Below, in pieces: positions 18,210 through 26,476 of a stretch of 64,000 bases of DNA. Origin of the DNA: Parabacteroides chongii (lineage in GTDB: Bacteria; Bacteroidota; Bacteroidia; Bacteroidales; Tannerellaceae); NCBI RefSeq assembly GCF_029581355.1, contig NZ_CP120849.1:1272501-1336500 (forward strand), read 5' to 3'. Position numbers and translations under genes: made by a program. The notes under the pieces are model-generated. The model saw only the letters and a list, made by a program, of their open reading frames with translations. It was not told the DNA's origin and searched no databases. Position 1 is the first letter of the stretch; each line of letters starts with the position of its first letter.

Positions 18210-18785
18210 ATGAAGAAGTACCTGCAAATCGCGTTGATGATTTTTTGTGTGTCCGTAGTCTTTACATCCTGTAAAGATGACGACAATAATGATGATGCAA
18301 TTGTTGAAGCACGGAAGCTGGAAAATGAACAAGCTTTCGCAGCAAAGGCAAATGACCCGGATTTCTTTAAAGTGAGTATACAAGGAGCGGGAGACAATTT
18401 TGTTTATGCCAAAAGACTCAAGGAAGGAAATGGCGATCCTGTATATTACACAAGTCATGTAAAGACCTACTACAGAGGCTGGCTGGCAACAAAAACAAGA
18501 GATGATTACTTCGACAAAAAAGAGTTCGAAGATGGTGATCCGTTCCTATGTGCAGTAAGCCCGCAATATGCCACCTATGACGGCTACGGAAACGCAATTG
18601 CAGGTTCTGTCATAACCGGCTGGACCATTGCTCTCCAAAACATGAAAGTCGGGGATAAATGGGAGATCTGGATTCCGCAGCAATTAGGATACGGAACACA
18701 GGATAAAGGGGATGATATACCTACATACTCAACATTAGTTTTTGAAATTGAGGTCGTAGAAATATCTGCTGTTGTAGGGAAATAA
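18210..18785 (+). CDS. FKBP-type peptidyl-prolyl isomerase lipoprotein
   Basis: Predicted envelope-anchored proline isomerase of 191 aa. Lipoprotein signal MKKYLQIALMIFCVSVVFTSC (Cys21), followed by an acidic linker KDDDNNDD that favours surface or outer-membrane placement in this phylum. The C-terminal half carries the FKBP core: VYYTSHVKTYYRGWL, FEDGDPFLCAVS, VITGWTIALQNMKVGDKWEI, IPQQLGYGTQ and YSTLVFEIEVVEI. Classical FKBPs have GxxVxVHYTG and PFxFxLG; here the matching positions are partly altered, so catalytic strength is uncertain. It is co-transcribed with glyS, 5 bp apart, and ends at the bidirectional terminator at 18822-18856. Confidence 0.9.
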   Translation: MKKYLQIALMIFCVSVVFTSCKDDDNNDDAIVEARKLENEQAFAAKANDPDFFKVSIQGAGDNFVYAKRLKEGNGDPVYYTSHVKTYYRGWLATKTRDDYFDKKEFEDGDPFLCAVSPQYATYDGYGNAIAGSVITGWTIALQNMKVGDKWEIWIPQQLGYGTQDKGDDIPTYSTLVFEIEVVEISAVVGK

Positions 18786-18821
18786 AACGATTAAACCGGA
18801 AAACAATATTGGTTTATACAG

Positions 18822-18856
18822 AAAAAGGAGCTTCTTTCACGAGAAGCTCCTTTTTT
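18822..18856. terminator. Bidirectional Rho-independent terminator
   Basis: AAAAAGGAGCTTCT (18822-18835) pairs with AGAAGCTCCTTTTT (18842-18855) around a 6-nt loop. T-runs lie on both sides, so it can end the plus-strand FKBP transcript and the minus-strand small RNA copy 1. Confidence 0.92.
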
Positions 18857-18978
18857 ATTATTTGAAGTTTGTATAGTCTGCTATAATGCAGACCCCTATA
18901 AACAATTAAAGCCTGTCTCACGACAAGCCCTAACCAAACTTTGTTAACCTTAAATCTAATACTATTATGAAAAAACCA
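18822..18978 (-). ncRNA. Predicted small RNA, family copy 1
   Basis: Minus-strand transcription unit of about 155 nt with no ORF. It has a promoter at 18984-19014, a conserved AU-rich leader, and hairpin 1 GCTTGTC-GTGA-GACAGGC (18928-18911 read on the minus strand) capped by a GNRA-type tetraloop. A linker leads to hairpin 2 (GTCTGC / GCAGAC, 18876-18893), and the unit ends at the shared terminator at 18822. The ~95-bp core is almost identical to copies at 30.9, 31.6 and 34.9 kb. I do not recognise the family. Its promoter-to-terminator plan resembles published Bacteroidales small-RNA motifs, but I cannot match it to one. Confidence 0.75.
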
Positions 18979-18983
18979 CAGTA

Positions 18984-19014
18984 CAAAGATACGCCTGCAG
19001 CAAGCTTTTGTCAA
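18984..19014 (-). promoter_or_regulatory. Promoter of small RNA copy 1
   Basis: On the minus strand: TTGACAA (19014-19008), 16 bp, then TATCTTTG (18991-18984). The same pair of boxes at 15-16 bp spacing precedes all four family copies. Confidence 0.75.
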
Positions 19015-19165
19015 GTCTTTTCAGACTAATAAAAGTTAAGCATAACACTTGTTCCAGTCAAATTTTGTTACCGAACACAAAACTATATAGATTACAATCA
19101 AATTCTACTAAAATTAACAGCTCGAAGCCCTAATTTCAGTAGATTTGATTGAATCGACATGGAGC

Positions 19166-21508
19166 TTATTTTATGAACTTCAAACATTCGGAATCCTGTA
19201 CGGAAGTGACCGCCTGAACCAGGAATACACCTTTGGGCAGATCAGCAATATTGATGTCATAGCGGGTTTGAGGATACAAAGCCGGAAGCCTTTTCAGTAA
19301 TGTACCCTGTGGCGAGTAGATAAGAATATCTTTCAACTCCTTTTCAGTCTGTATGAATAAATGATCATCCTTCACCCAACCAGATACTTTCTTATCCGGC
19401 GTAGTAAGTTCGGACACACCCGTCCCGGAACCTTTCTTATCTATTCTGTACAACCTCACGCCGCAACCAGGCAAAGAAAAAGGAATCTCCTCCCCTTTTA
19501 ATGACACATCCTGACCGGTCCACAGTTCTTTGATACCTTTCACATCAGAAGAAGTAATTCCCAAACGGGACAACTTTATATCCTCCGATACCGACTGGGC
19601 ATTATAATTAAATGCAGCCACATACATATAATCATCTGTATCCAACATAAAGAGATTTTCCCCCCGATTTCTTCCCCAGCTGTTCTTTCCTGACGCCTTT
19701 GCTCCTTCTACCGGATAAAAAGATTTACCGATACGGGCTATATCATTCACATCGGCATTTGTCGCAAACTTCTCTGCCTTCTGACGGGCTGCAAGATCAC
19801 CGATACAAGTTCCTTTCTGGCTGAAATTATCTCCCAGAATATATGTTCCGGTTATGACTCCGGAGGTGATGCGCATACGGTTCTCATCTTCGTTATAAGC
19901 ATCTTTATGAAGTACCAGATGGTCGGCATCATTAAAATTATAGACTTTGTCGAGCCACCAGCCATAAGAAAGTCCGTTCATTACATATTCGGTATCTTCT
20001 TTCGCTCCCCAGGCATCGCAACTGATACGACGGGAATTCCCGTATTGCGCCGGAAAAGCAGGGGCAATCGATAAAGCCATAAACATATCATCCCCGCACA
20101 GCTCCGTCAGATACTTCATGCCGCTGTTATACGCCTGTACACCGGTCGTAACATTCTTATCATAATAAGAGTCCGCTTCAAGGATCGCATTGTTCAGGAA
20201 GTCAAATTTGATATATTTATATCCCAGTTCCTTAAAACGGTTGATAAAGTAGCTCATCCGTTCACGAGTTCCGGGATGTGTCGGATCCAAAGCCCTGGAA
20301 GCTATCTTTTTAGGTTTTCCGTTCACATACAGGTAAGCCTCTCCGTATCTGTATTGGCTGCCATCCATCGTGCGGCTACCGTCTTCTCCCCAGTCGGAGA
20401 ACGGCGCCCAATAGATACCCGGAACCTGCCCGTTATCGACACATTGTTTGGCAAATGCTTTCAACTGGTAATCATTCAGGTTATCCCAGTAAGAATCGAG
20501 GATCACATAAGCCGTACCGTCATTATTGAAATGATTCGGTTGCAGGTTCGTGCTGATATAGTCGGAGACATCGAGAGCACCGGTAAAATTCAGTTTCTCG
20601 GCCATTGCACCCCAACTGTTCCATCCGAAAATATTTCCTTTTGCCCATTTACGGGGAGGAGCAACCAACGCATTCGCTTCACCGTATGCTTCGAGCCCTT
20701 TGCGCCAGTCGTCGAACATACCGACCAAGAGCTTCGGAGATTTCAGTTTCGTACCGGAAATGCTGCCATGAGGTTTTGAACCTGTGGCATCGATATCGTG
20801 AGTAAGACGATGGCTGATCCCGCCAAAACATTCCAGGCGGTTCAACTGCTGGTTGTTGGAAGTTGAATAGCGTACGCCGGTCTTCCACGTATCATGTTCA
20901 ACGGAACCGAGCACCAATCCTTCACGTGTATCGCCAGAATAGATGGAAGTGACCTCGAAAGAGACAGAGTCTACCGACAATGCCAATGAGGAATAACCGA
21001 TCCAGGCATCATTGTCGAACGGTACGGATAAAACACGATTGGAGGTACTTGCATTCAGAAAAGAACTGGCAGTCTCAGTAACGATCGGAGCAATATAATT
21101 ACTCGACGTTGCAGTCTCCGAAACGATATAAGCTTCTGTCAGAAAGTAACTTTTATCCGGATAGAAATAGAACGACTGTTGCAGAGCCGGCTTTCCATCG
21201 TGTGCAGCATAGGTAAATGTGTACTTATGCCCGGCACCGAAGACATCATCGACAGTTTCTTCCGAAAAAGCAGGCTGTCCGTACTCCGTGCTTCGCAACC
21301 ATGTTTCTTTTTCTTTCGCCTGAACAAAAACGCCTGCCAGTATAGTCTTTTCTTTATGGATAAAGTCGCATGTCTTTGTGCCTTCGTTATAAACGATCTT
21401 CCAGTTACCAGAAGTAATCACTTGCTGTTCACCTGCAAAAGCCTTTGCGCCTAACAAGAGATATACAAGACCCAAAAACAGGGATGTCCCTTTTAAATAA
21501 TTTCTCAT
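19166..21508 (-). CDS. Clan GH-D glycoside hydrolase (alpha-galactosidase-like) with T9SS-type C-terminal domain
   Basis: Exported enzyme of 780 aa, last gene of the alpha-galactoside locus. Signal peptide about 1-25. An N-terminal beta-sandwich spans about 27-290. The (beta/alpha)8 catalytic domain opens at FGWNSWGAMAEKLNFTGALD (about 295). The nucleophile is Asp436 in KYIKFDFLN and the acid/base is Asp498 in RRISCDAWG, the pattern of GH27/GH36-like enzymes. A C-terminal module follows. The last ~70 residues (LKDILIYSPQGTLLKRLPA... INIADLPKGVFLVQAV...LKFIK) resemble a type A type IX secretion sorting domain. The paralogue at 26477 lacks this tail and is a lipoprotein instead. The preceding intergenic region holds a 22-bp palindromic array. 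Confidence 0.85.
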   Translation of the reverse strand: MRNYLKGTSLFLGLVYLLLGAKAFAGEQQVITSGNWKIVYNEGTKTCDFIHKEKTILAGVFVQAKEKETWLRSTEYGQPAFSEETVDDVFGAGHKYTFTYAAHDGKPALQQSFYFYPDKSYFLTEAYIVSETATSSNYIAPIVTETASSFLNASTSNRVLSVPFDNDAWIGYSSLALSVDSVSFEVTSIYSGDTREGLVLGSVEHDTWKTGVRYSTSNNQQLNRLECFGGISHRLTHDIDATGSKPHGSISGTKLKSPKLLVGMFDDWRKGLEAYGEANALVAPPRKWAKGNIFGWNSWGAMAEKLNFTGALDVSDYISTNLQPNHFNNDGTAYVILDSYWDNLNDYQLKAFAKQCVDNGQVPGIYWAPFSDWGEDGSRTMDGSQYRYGEAYLYVNGKPKKIASRALDPTHPGTRERMSYFINRFKELGYKYIKFDFLNNAILEADSYYDKNVTTGVQAYNSGMKYLTELCGDDMFMALSIAPAFPAQYGNSRRISCDAWGAKEDTEYVMNGLSYGWWLDKVYNFNDADHLVLHKDAYNEDENRMRITSGVITGTYILGDNFSQKGTCIGDLAARQKAEKFATNADVNDIARIGKSFYPVEGAKASGKNSWGRNRGENLFMLDTDDYMYVAAFNYNAQSVSEDIKLSRLGITSSDVKGIKELWTGQDVSLKGEEIPFSLPGCGVRLYRIDKKGSGTGVSELTTPDKKVSGWVKDDHLFIQTEKELKDILIYSPQGTLLKRLPALYPQTRYDINIADLPKGVFLVQAVTSVQDSECLKFIK

Positions 21509-21633
21509 AACCTATTATATATTAGTTTGATTCGGTTTTCATTAAACAAAACACCGGGCAAAGACATACCTTCCCGGTGTTTTTCCTTTACAATCCTTTT
21601 GCCTTTAGCATACTAATCTTCAATCGATTACAG

Positions 21634-21743
21634 TTTCTTCGTAGTTTCTCTGTTTGGAAACTGTAGTTCCCTGCGGAGGGAACTGTAATTTCCTGCCTGG
21701 GAAACTCTAGTTTCCTAAGGAGGAAACCGGAGTTTCTTCCTTA
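21634..21743. repeat. Array of 22-bp palindromic units (array 3, GGAAACT family)
   Basis: Five 22-bp units start at 21634 (degenerate), 21656, 21678, 21700 and 21722, and a partial sixth begins at 21744. The core is GGAAACTnTAGTTTCC; it is perfect at 21700-21715. An 11-bp perfect inverted repeat (GTTTCCTAAGG, 21710-21720, and its complement at 21739-21749) joins neighbouring units. The array lies between the SusD stop and the downstream glycosidase start in a minus-strand operon, so it is probably transcribed. The sequence differs from arrays 1 and 2, but the period is the same. Confidence 0.8.
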
Positions 21744-21765
21744 GGAAACGGAAGCAACTTTATAG

Positions 21766-23343
21766 TTATCTGTATCCAGGGTTCTGATCTTCCTGAGTCA
21801 TATCCGGATTCTGTTCGATCTCTTCGTTAGGGATCGGATAACGAACATTATAATCCTGGATCGTACCAGAGCGTTTCGCCCATTTGTTGCGTTCCTTGAT
21901 ATACTCAACGAATTTGCCTGTACGAATCAGATCGGCACGACGCCAGTTCTCACCCAAGAACTCACGCATACGTTCATCCAATATCTTCACACGGAAATTA
22001 TCCTGTGACATACCTGCATCCCATTTCTTATCAGCCGGGATACTGAACCCCCATGCACGGTTACGAACTTCGTTCACCTTTTCCACAGCCTGTGCTGTCT
22101 GTCCCAGTTCGTTCAGACATTCTGCATAGCTAAGAAGAACATCCGCATAACGAAGAGCCGGTATATTCTTTCCTGAGTTCCACATATTGTTGATACCCAA
22201 TCCTGAATATTGGTCAGTACGATAGTCTTCGTATTTTTTTACGTGCGGTTTCAATTCGTCATGATCTTCACCAAGATCTTCCCAAGCTACGCATTCATAG
22301 TTAGGAACTTCACCATTATAGGTAAAATCGTAACGGATACTTTCTTCTTTACGGACATCACCGTCTTCCCATATACCGCCGTTTTCCACTGTTTCATATC
22401 CATACTCGGTAACAACCACATGATCATAACCTGCAAAATAACAACCATCAGTCCACCAGTTCTGTGCTACACGCGAGCCGATCTGGAACTGAATCTGATT
22501 ACGGTTCGGATTGTTATTAAACTGGAATTCATAAATAGATTCTGCTGTATTGGGTGTTTCATAATTCCACAAATTTGCATAAGGAACCAGCTGATATCCC
22601 ATACCCATTACCTGTTCAAAAGCTTCTTTTGCCTTGTTGAAATCACGCAAACCAGTTTCTACCGGAGCAGACATATAAGCCTTACCCAACATGGTATAAC
22701 CAGCTCCACTGGTAGCCCGGCCTGCTTCATTACTTTTCGGTGCGTATTTAGCAGCTTTTTCAAGGTCATTAATAATGAACTGCCATACGTCGGCGAGTGG
22801 CTGACGTCCATATCCGGTTTCTTCAATCTTGTCCAGGTCAATAATTGGAATTTCTCCCCAATACATTGCCAGTTCGTAATTGACAAACCCACGTATAAAA
22901 CAAGCTTCACCAAGTAAAGTCGCTTCTTTTGTACCTTCCACCAAATCCGGAGTATCCAATGCACGGACAATTTTGGCAGCAGCAGTTACAACCGGGAAGC
23001 GTTTGTTCCACTGGTCTTTCACCTTACTGTGCAACGAGTTCATATTCGCATCGTAACGGTCCATCGCCGCACCTTCACCACCACCTTTGTTCTGAAGAGC
23101 TCCACGCTGAATTTCATCCGTACCGGTCATCAAAAACCAGGCTCTTTCATCTTGACGGGTATTATCCCGCCAAGTGTTGTATATACCTTTCAGATTCAGT
23201 TCAATAAACTCGGCATCCGAATAGATTTGTTCTTCCGTTAATGCTTTCTTGTTCTCCTGTGTCAGGAAATCGGAACAAGACGTGGTAATCCCGGCACTTA
23301 GCGCCAATGCCAGTAGTCCGATCAAATTATATCTCTTTTTCAT
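21766..23343 (-). CDS. SusD/RagB-family nutrient-binding lipoprotein
   Basis: Surface glycan-binding lipoprotein of 525 aa, paired with the SusC protein 21 bp upstream. Lipoprotein signal MKKRYNLIGLLALALSAG with Cys23 in TTSC. The N-terminal SusD-like_3 part (SDFLTQENKKALTEEQIYSD) and the C-terminal SusD/RagB part (NIPALRYADVLLSYAECLNELG and the final DERMREFLGENWRRADLIRTGK) are both complete. It should cap the SusC pore and capture galactose-containing oligosaccharides, given the three galactosidase-type enzymes in the same operon; the substrate is inferred only from that context. Confidence 0.95.
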   Translation of the reverse strand: MKKRYNLIGLLALALSAGITTSCSDFLTQENKKALTEEQIYSDAEFIELNLKGIYNTWRDNTRQDERAWFLMTGTDEIQRGALQNKGGGEGAAMDRYDANMNSLHSKVKDQWNKRFPVVTAAAKIVRALDTPDLVEGTKEATLLGEACFIRGFVNYELAMYWGEIPIIDLDKIEETGYGRQPLADVWQFIINDLEKAAKYAPKSNEAGRATSGAGYTMLGKAYMSAPVETGLRDFNKAKEAFEQVMGMGYQLVPYANLWNYETPNTAESIYEFQFNNNPNRNQIQFQIGSRVAQNWWTDGCYFAGYDHVVVTEYGYETVENGGIWEDGDVRKEESIRYDFTYNGEVPNYECVAWEDLGEDHDELKPHVKKYEDYRTDQYSGLGINNMWNSGKNIPALRYADVLLSYAECLNELGQTAQAVEKVNEVRNRAWGFSIPADKKWDAGMSQDNFRVKILDERMREFLGENWRRADLIRTGKFVEYIKERNKWAKRSGTIQDYNVRYPIPNEEIEQNPDMTQEDQNPGYR

Positions 23344-23364
23344 AATTGTAATCCTTTTAAATCA

Positions 23365-26300
23365 TTAAAAACTAAAGTTCAAACCAAATACATACATCTT
23401 CGTCGGAGGATATCCGTAATCGCCTGTCTCAGGATCAAACCCTTTATAACCTGTCAAACAAAACAGATTGGAGGCTGTAAAATAAACACGCAGATTTTCT
23501 ACCTTAAGTTGGCTCAATAATGGTTTCGGGAATGAATAAGCCAATGTCAAAGTAGATAAACGCAGATAAGACGCATCCTGAATCGTATAATCCATATCTG
23601 ACGGATTATAACGGTTATAACCACTGGTTGTATTGGCAATCACACGCGGAACAGAAGCTCCCGTATTATCCGGTGTCCAACGATCCAACAGGTCTACTGA
23701 AGCCATGCTTGTTCCTGTACTGTTAATCAAAGTCTCATAGTAAGAGCTGATCTTTTCTGCACCATATGAATAATTGAACACTGCATTCAAAGAAATACCC
23801 TTATAGTTGAAATCTGTAGCAAATCCACCGTAGAACTTCGGATCTTTCTTACCTACCACTACGCGGTCAAGCTGGTCAACCACACCATCAGGTACACCGT
23901 CAGGTCCGGAGATATCCAAAGGATACAAATCACCTAAACTTACGTGTTTTCCATTAAAATCCAGATTTTCCCATTCACTACGATTCGATTCGTTAGCGAT
24001 ACCGCCTGTCTTATAGGTATAAATGTTATTCAAAGATTCGCCCAGGAAGATATTCTTTTCACGATCAGACCCATTCAATATTTCTGTCACATTACCATAC
24101 AGTTTTGAAACCTCGTTCTTATCGAAAGAGATATTGGCATTCACATTCCATGTGAAATCTTTTGTCTGTATCGGAGTTGCACTAATAGTAGCCTCAAAAC
24201 CATTATTCTTTACAGAACCAATATTTTCCCATGTTTCGCTGTAACCAGAAGTTAACGGCAAAGAGTGTTTCATCAACAAGTTATCATTCTTGATAAAGAA
24301 TCCGTCCAAAGAAACATTCAAACGGTCATTAAAGAATGCCATATCCACACCGATATTGGTTTGTTTCTGTTTCTCCCAGGTAATACCAGGTGTACCTCTC
24401 AAACCGCTGGTTGCATAAGAAGCCTGTCCGTTACTTACAGAAGAGAAATACAGTGTCCGGTAAGCATAATTTTCAATATCCTGATTACCAACCACACCAT
24501 AACCTACACGCAACTTCAAACGATCAAAAATATTCTGATCTTCCATAAATGCTTCATTCGTTATATCCCATGCAGCCGAGAAAGATGGCAAAACACCCCA
24601 ACGATGTCCTTCTGCAAATTTAGAAGAACCGTCGTAACGTGCTGTAGCCGTCAAATAATAACGCATGTCATAGTTGTAATTCACTCTACCTAACACAGAA
24701 ACCAGGGTATTTCCTTTGAAATCAGAATCGAGTTCCTTTTTGTCATTTGCTGCCGCACCTTTCAGGTCGTTCCACAGCAAATCGTCACTGGCAAAACGGT
24801 CACCTTGTGCTTTGGTATAGTTTTCTGTATTTTTGGTTGTACTTGTACCAAACAGGAAATTCATACGATGTTTGTTGATCGTCTTGTCGTATGTGATTGT
24901 ATTATCCCACTGCCAGTTCAACTGTGACCATCTTTCGTGTTTTGCGCGTGCATCCCCATTATAGTGGCGGATTGCTTCCTGAATATAAGAAGGCGTATAT
25001 TCGAACCAAGTCTGTGAAGAAACGTCCAGTGCAAATGTTGAACGGATATTCAATCCCTCAATCGGGTTGATATTGATGTAATTGGAAGAAAGGAAACGAT
25101 TACGGGCACGTTCGCGAGCTACTTCCTGTGAGTTGAACGGGTTATAATCATTATTATTACCTTCATTGTGCACACGATAATACAGTGTCAAATAGTCCCA
25201 AGTGTAACGAGTTGAAGGGTCACGGAACGGTTCCGGGTTCAATAACGGGTTTGCATTCAACGCCTTGTCGTACACATCATCTGTCGGCAAATTGTTTTCC
25301 GTACGAGAGAAAGAAGAGTTTGTACCAATCTTTAACCACGGTTTAATCATAGTTTCCGCATTAATACGGCCAGAATATTTCTTTTCTTTTGAATCGCCAA
25401 TTAATCCGTCGATATTAGCATAGTCGAAACTAATATAAATATTGTTCTTTTCCGTTGCATTAGAGAAACTTACGGAATGGTTCTGCTGGAAACCGTTGCT
25501 GATTACCTCATCCAACCAGTTATAGCTCTTACCTGCACGATAAGTTGCGAACTCATCATCAGAGAAAGCCGTATTGGTATTCATCAATGTACTGTTTATA
25601 TAATCCTGACGGTTTGCAGTTGGATTATCATGCATATACCCATTGGCAAAAGCATCTATACGCAAATCAAACAACTGCTGTGCATCCATTGTCTTCGGAC
25701 GTTGGGTAATTTTTGAGAAACCAACCCAACCGTCGTAAGTAACGCGTCCCTCACCGATTTTACCTTTCTTAGTCGTGATAAGAACAACACCGTTAGCACC
25801 ACGTGATCCGTAAAGGGCCGTAGCCGAAGCATCTTTCAAGACCTGTACGGAAGCCACATCATTCACGTTGATGGCGTTAAAACCACCGTAACCGTTACCC
25901 ATAACCAAACCGTCGACAACGTAGATCGGGTCTGAACCGGAATTGATCGTATTCACACCACGGATCTTGATACTTGAATCGTCACCCGGACGAGTTCCTT
26001 TGGTGATCAAAACACCGGCTACACGTCCCTGAAGGGCTTCATTGACGGTCGTTACCGGTCTTTCTTCCAACACTTTGGAATCAACATGTGCAATAGCACC
26101 TGTCAGGTCGCTTTTCTTCATGGAAGCACCAACGATAACTACCTCATCGATCGATTGTGAATCTTCCGAAAGCGATACATTGATAACCGGCTGGTTACCA
26201 ACTTTCACTTCTTTCGTGTCATATCCTATATAACTGATCACCAACGTGGCGCCGGGCGATGCAGTCAAAGAATATTTTCCATCCATATCCGATATAGTCC

Positions 26301-26457
26301 CTTGCGTTGTTCCCTTGAGAACAACGCTCGCTCCCGGGAGCGACTCCGACGTTTTCGCGTCGGTGATTGTACCTGTAATCGTTATGCTTTGTGCAAAAGC
26401 AGTACCGCAGCATAACACAAGCATCATCAAAATACTAAAAAGCTTGATCTGTTTCAT
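23365..26457 (-). CDS. SusC/RagA-family TonB-linked outer membrane protein
   Basis: Outer-membrane transporter of 1030 aa from the ATG at 26457. An in-frame start 17 codons upstream exists, but this one begins the signal peptide (MKQIKLFSILMMLVLCCGTA). CarboxypepD_reg-like domain at about 25-100 (ITGTITDAKTSESLPGASVV), plug at about 105-230 ending ALYGSRGANGVVLITTKKGK, then a barrel ending YVFGLNFSF. There is no STN domain, so control must come from elsewhere; no regulator gene lies inside this locus. It sits between a lipoprotein glycosidase (20 bp upstream) and SusD (21 bp downstream), so the operon is tight. Confidence 0.95.
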   Translation of the reverse strand: MKQIKLFSILMMLVLCCGTAFAQSITITGTITDAKTSESLPGASVVLKGTTQGTISDMDGKYSLTASPGATLVISYIGYDTKEVKVGNQPVINVSLSEDSQSIDEVVIVGASMKKSDLTGAIAHVDSKVLEERPVTTVNEALQGRVAGVLITKGTRPGDDSSIKIRGVNTINSGSDPIYVVDGLVMGNGYGGFNAINVNDVASVQVLKDASATALYGSRGANGVVLITTKKGKIGEGRVTYDGWVGFSKITQRPKTMDAQQLFDLRIDAFANGYMHDNPTANRQDYINSTLMNTNTAFSDDEFATYRAGKSYNWLDEVISNGFQQNHSVSFSNATEKNNIYISFDYANIDGLIGDSKEKKYSGRINAETMIKPWLKIGTNSSFSRTENNLPTDDVYDKALNANPLLNPEPFRDPSTRYTWDYLTLYYRVHNEGNNNDYNPFNSQEVARERARNRFLSSNYININPIEGLNIRSTFALDVSSQTWFEYTPSYIQEAIRHYNGDARAKHERWSQLNWQWDNTITYDKTINKHRMNFLFGTSTTKNTENYTKAQGDRFASDDLLWNDLKGAAANDKKELDSDFKGNTLVSVLGRVNYNYDMRYYLTATARYDGSSKFAEGHRWGVLPSFSAAWDITNEAFMEDQNIFDRLKLRVGYGVVGNQDIENYAYRTLYFSSVSNGQASYATSGLRGTPGITWEKQKQTNIGVDMAFFNDRLNVSLDGFFIKNDNLLMKHSLPLTSGYSETWENIGSVKNNGFEATISATPIQTKDFTWNVNANISFDKNEVSKLYGNVTEILNGSDREKNIFLGESLNNIYTYKTGGIANESNRSEWENLDFNGKHVSLGDLYPLDISGPDGVPDGVVDQLDRVVVGKKDPKFYGGFATDFNYKGISLNAVFNYSYGAEKISSYYETLINSTGTSMASVDLLDRWTPDNTGASVPRVIANTTSGYNRYNPSDMDYTIQDASYLRLSTLTLAYSFPKPLLSQLKVENLRVYFTASNLFCLTGYKGFDPETGDYGYPPTKMYVFGLNFSF

Positions 26458-26476
26458 AATTGATAATTTAAGAACA

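Noticed and set aside
18967..19029. Short plus-strand ORFs beginning MKKPQYKD in all four small-RNA copies
   Set aside because: The ATG is conserved only because it lies in the leader of the minus-strand RNA. The frames diverge and stop at different places after 8-10 codons, so no peptide is conserved.
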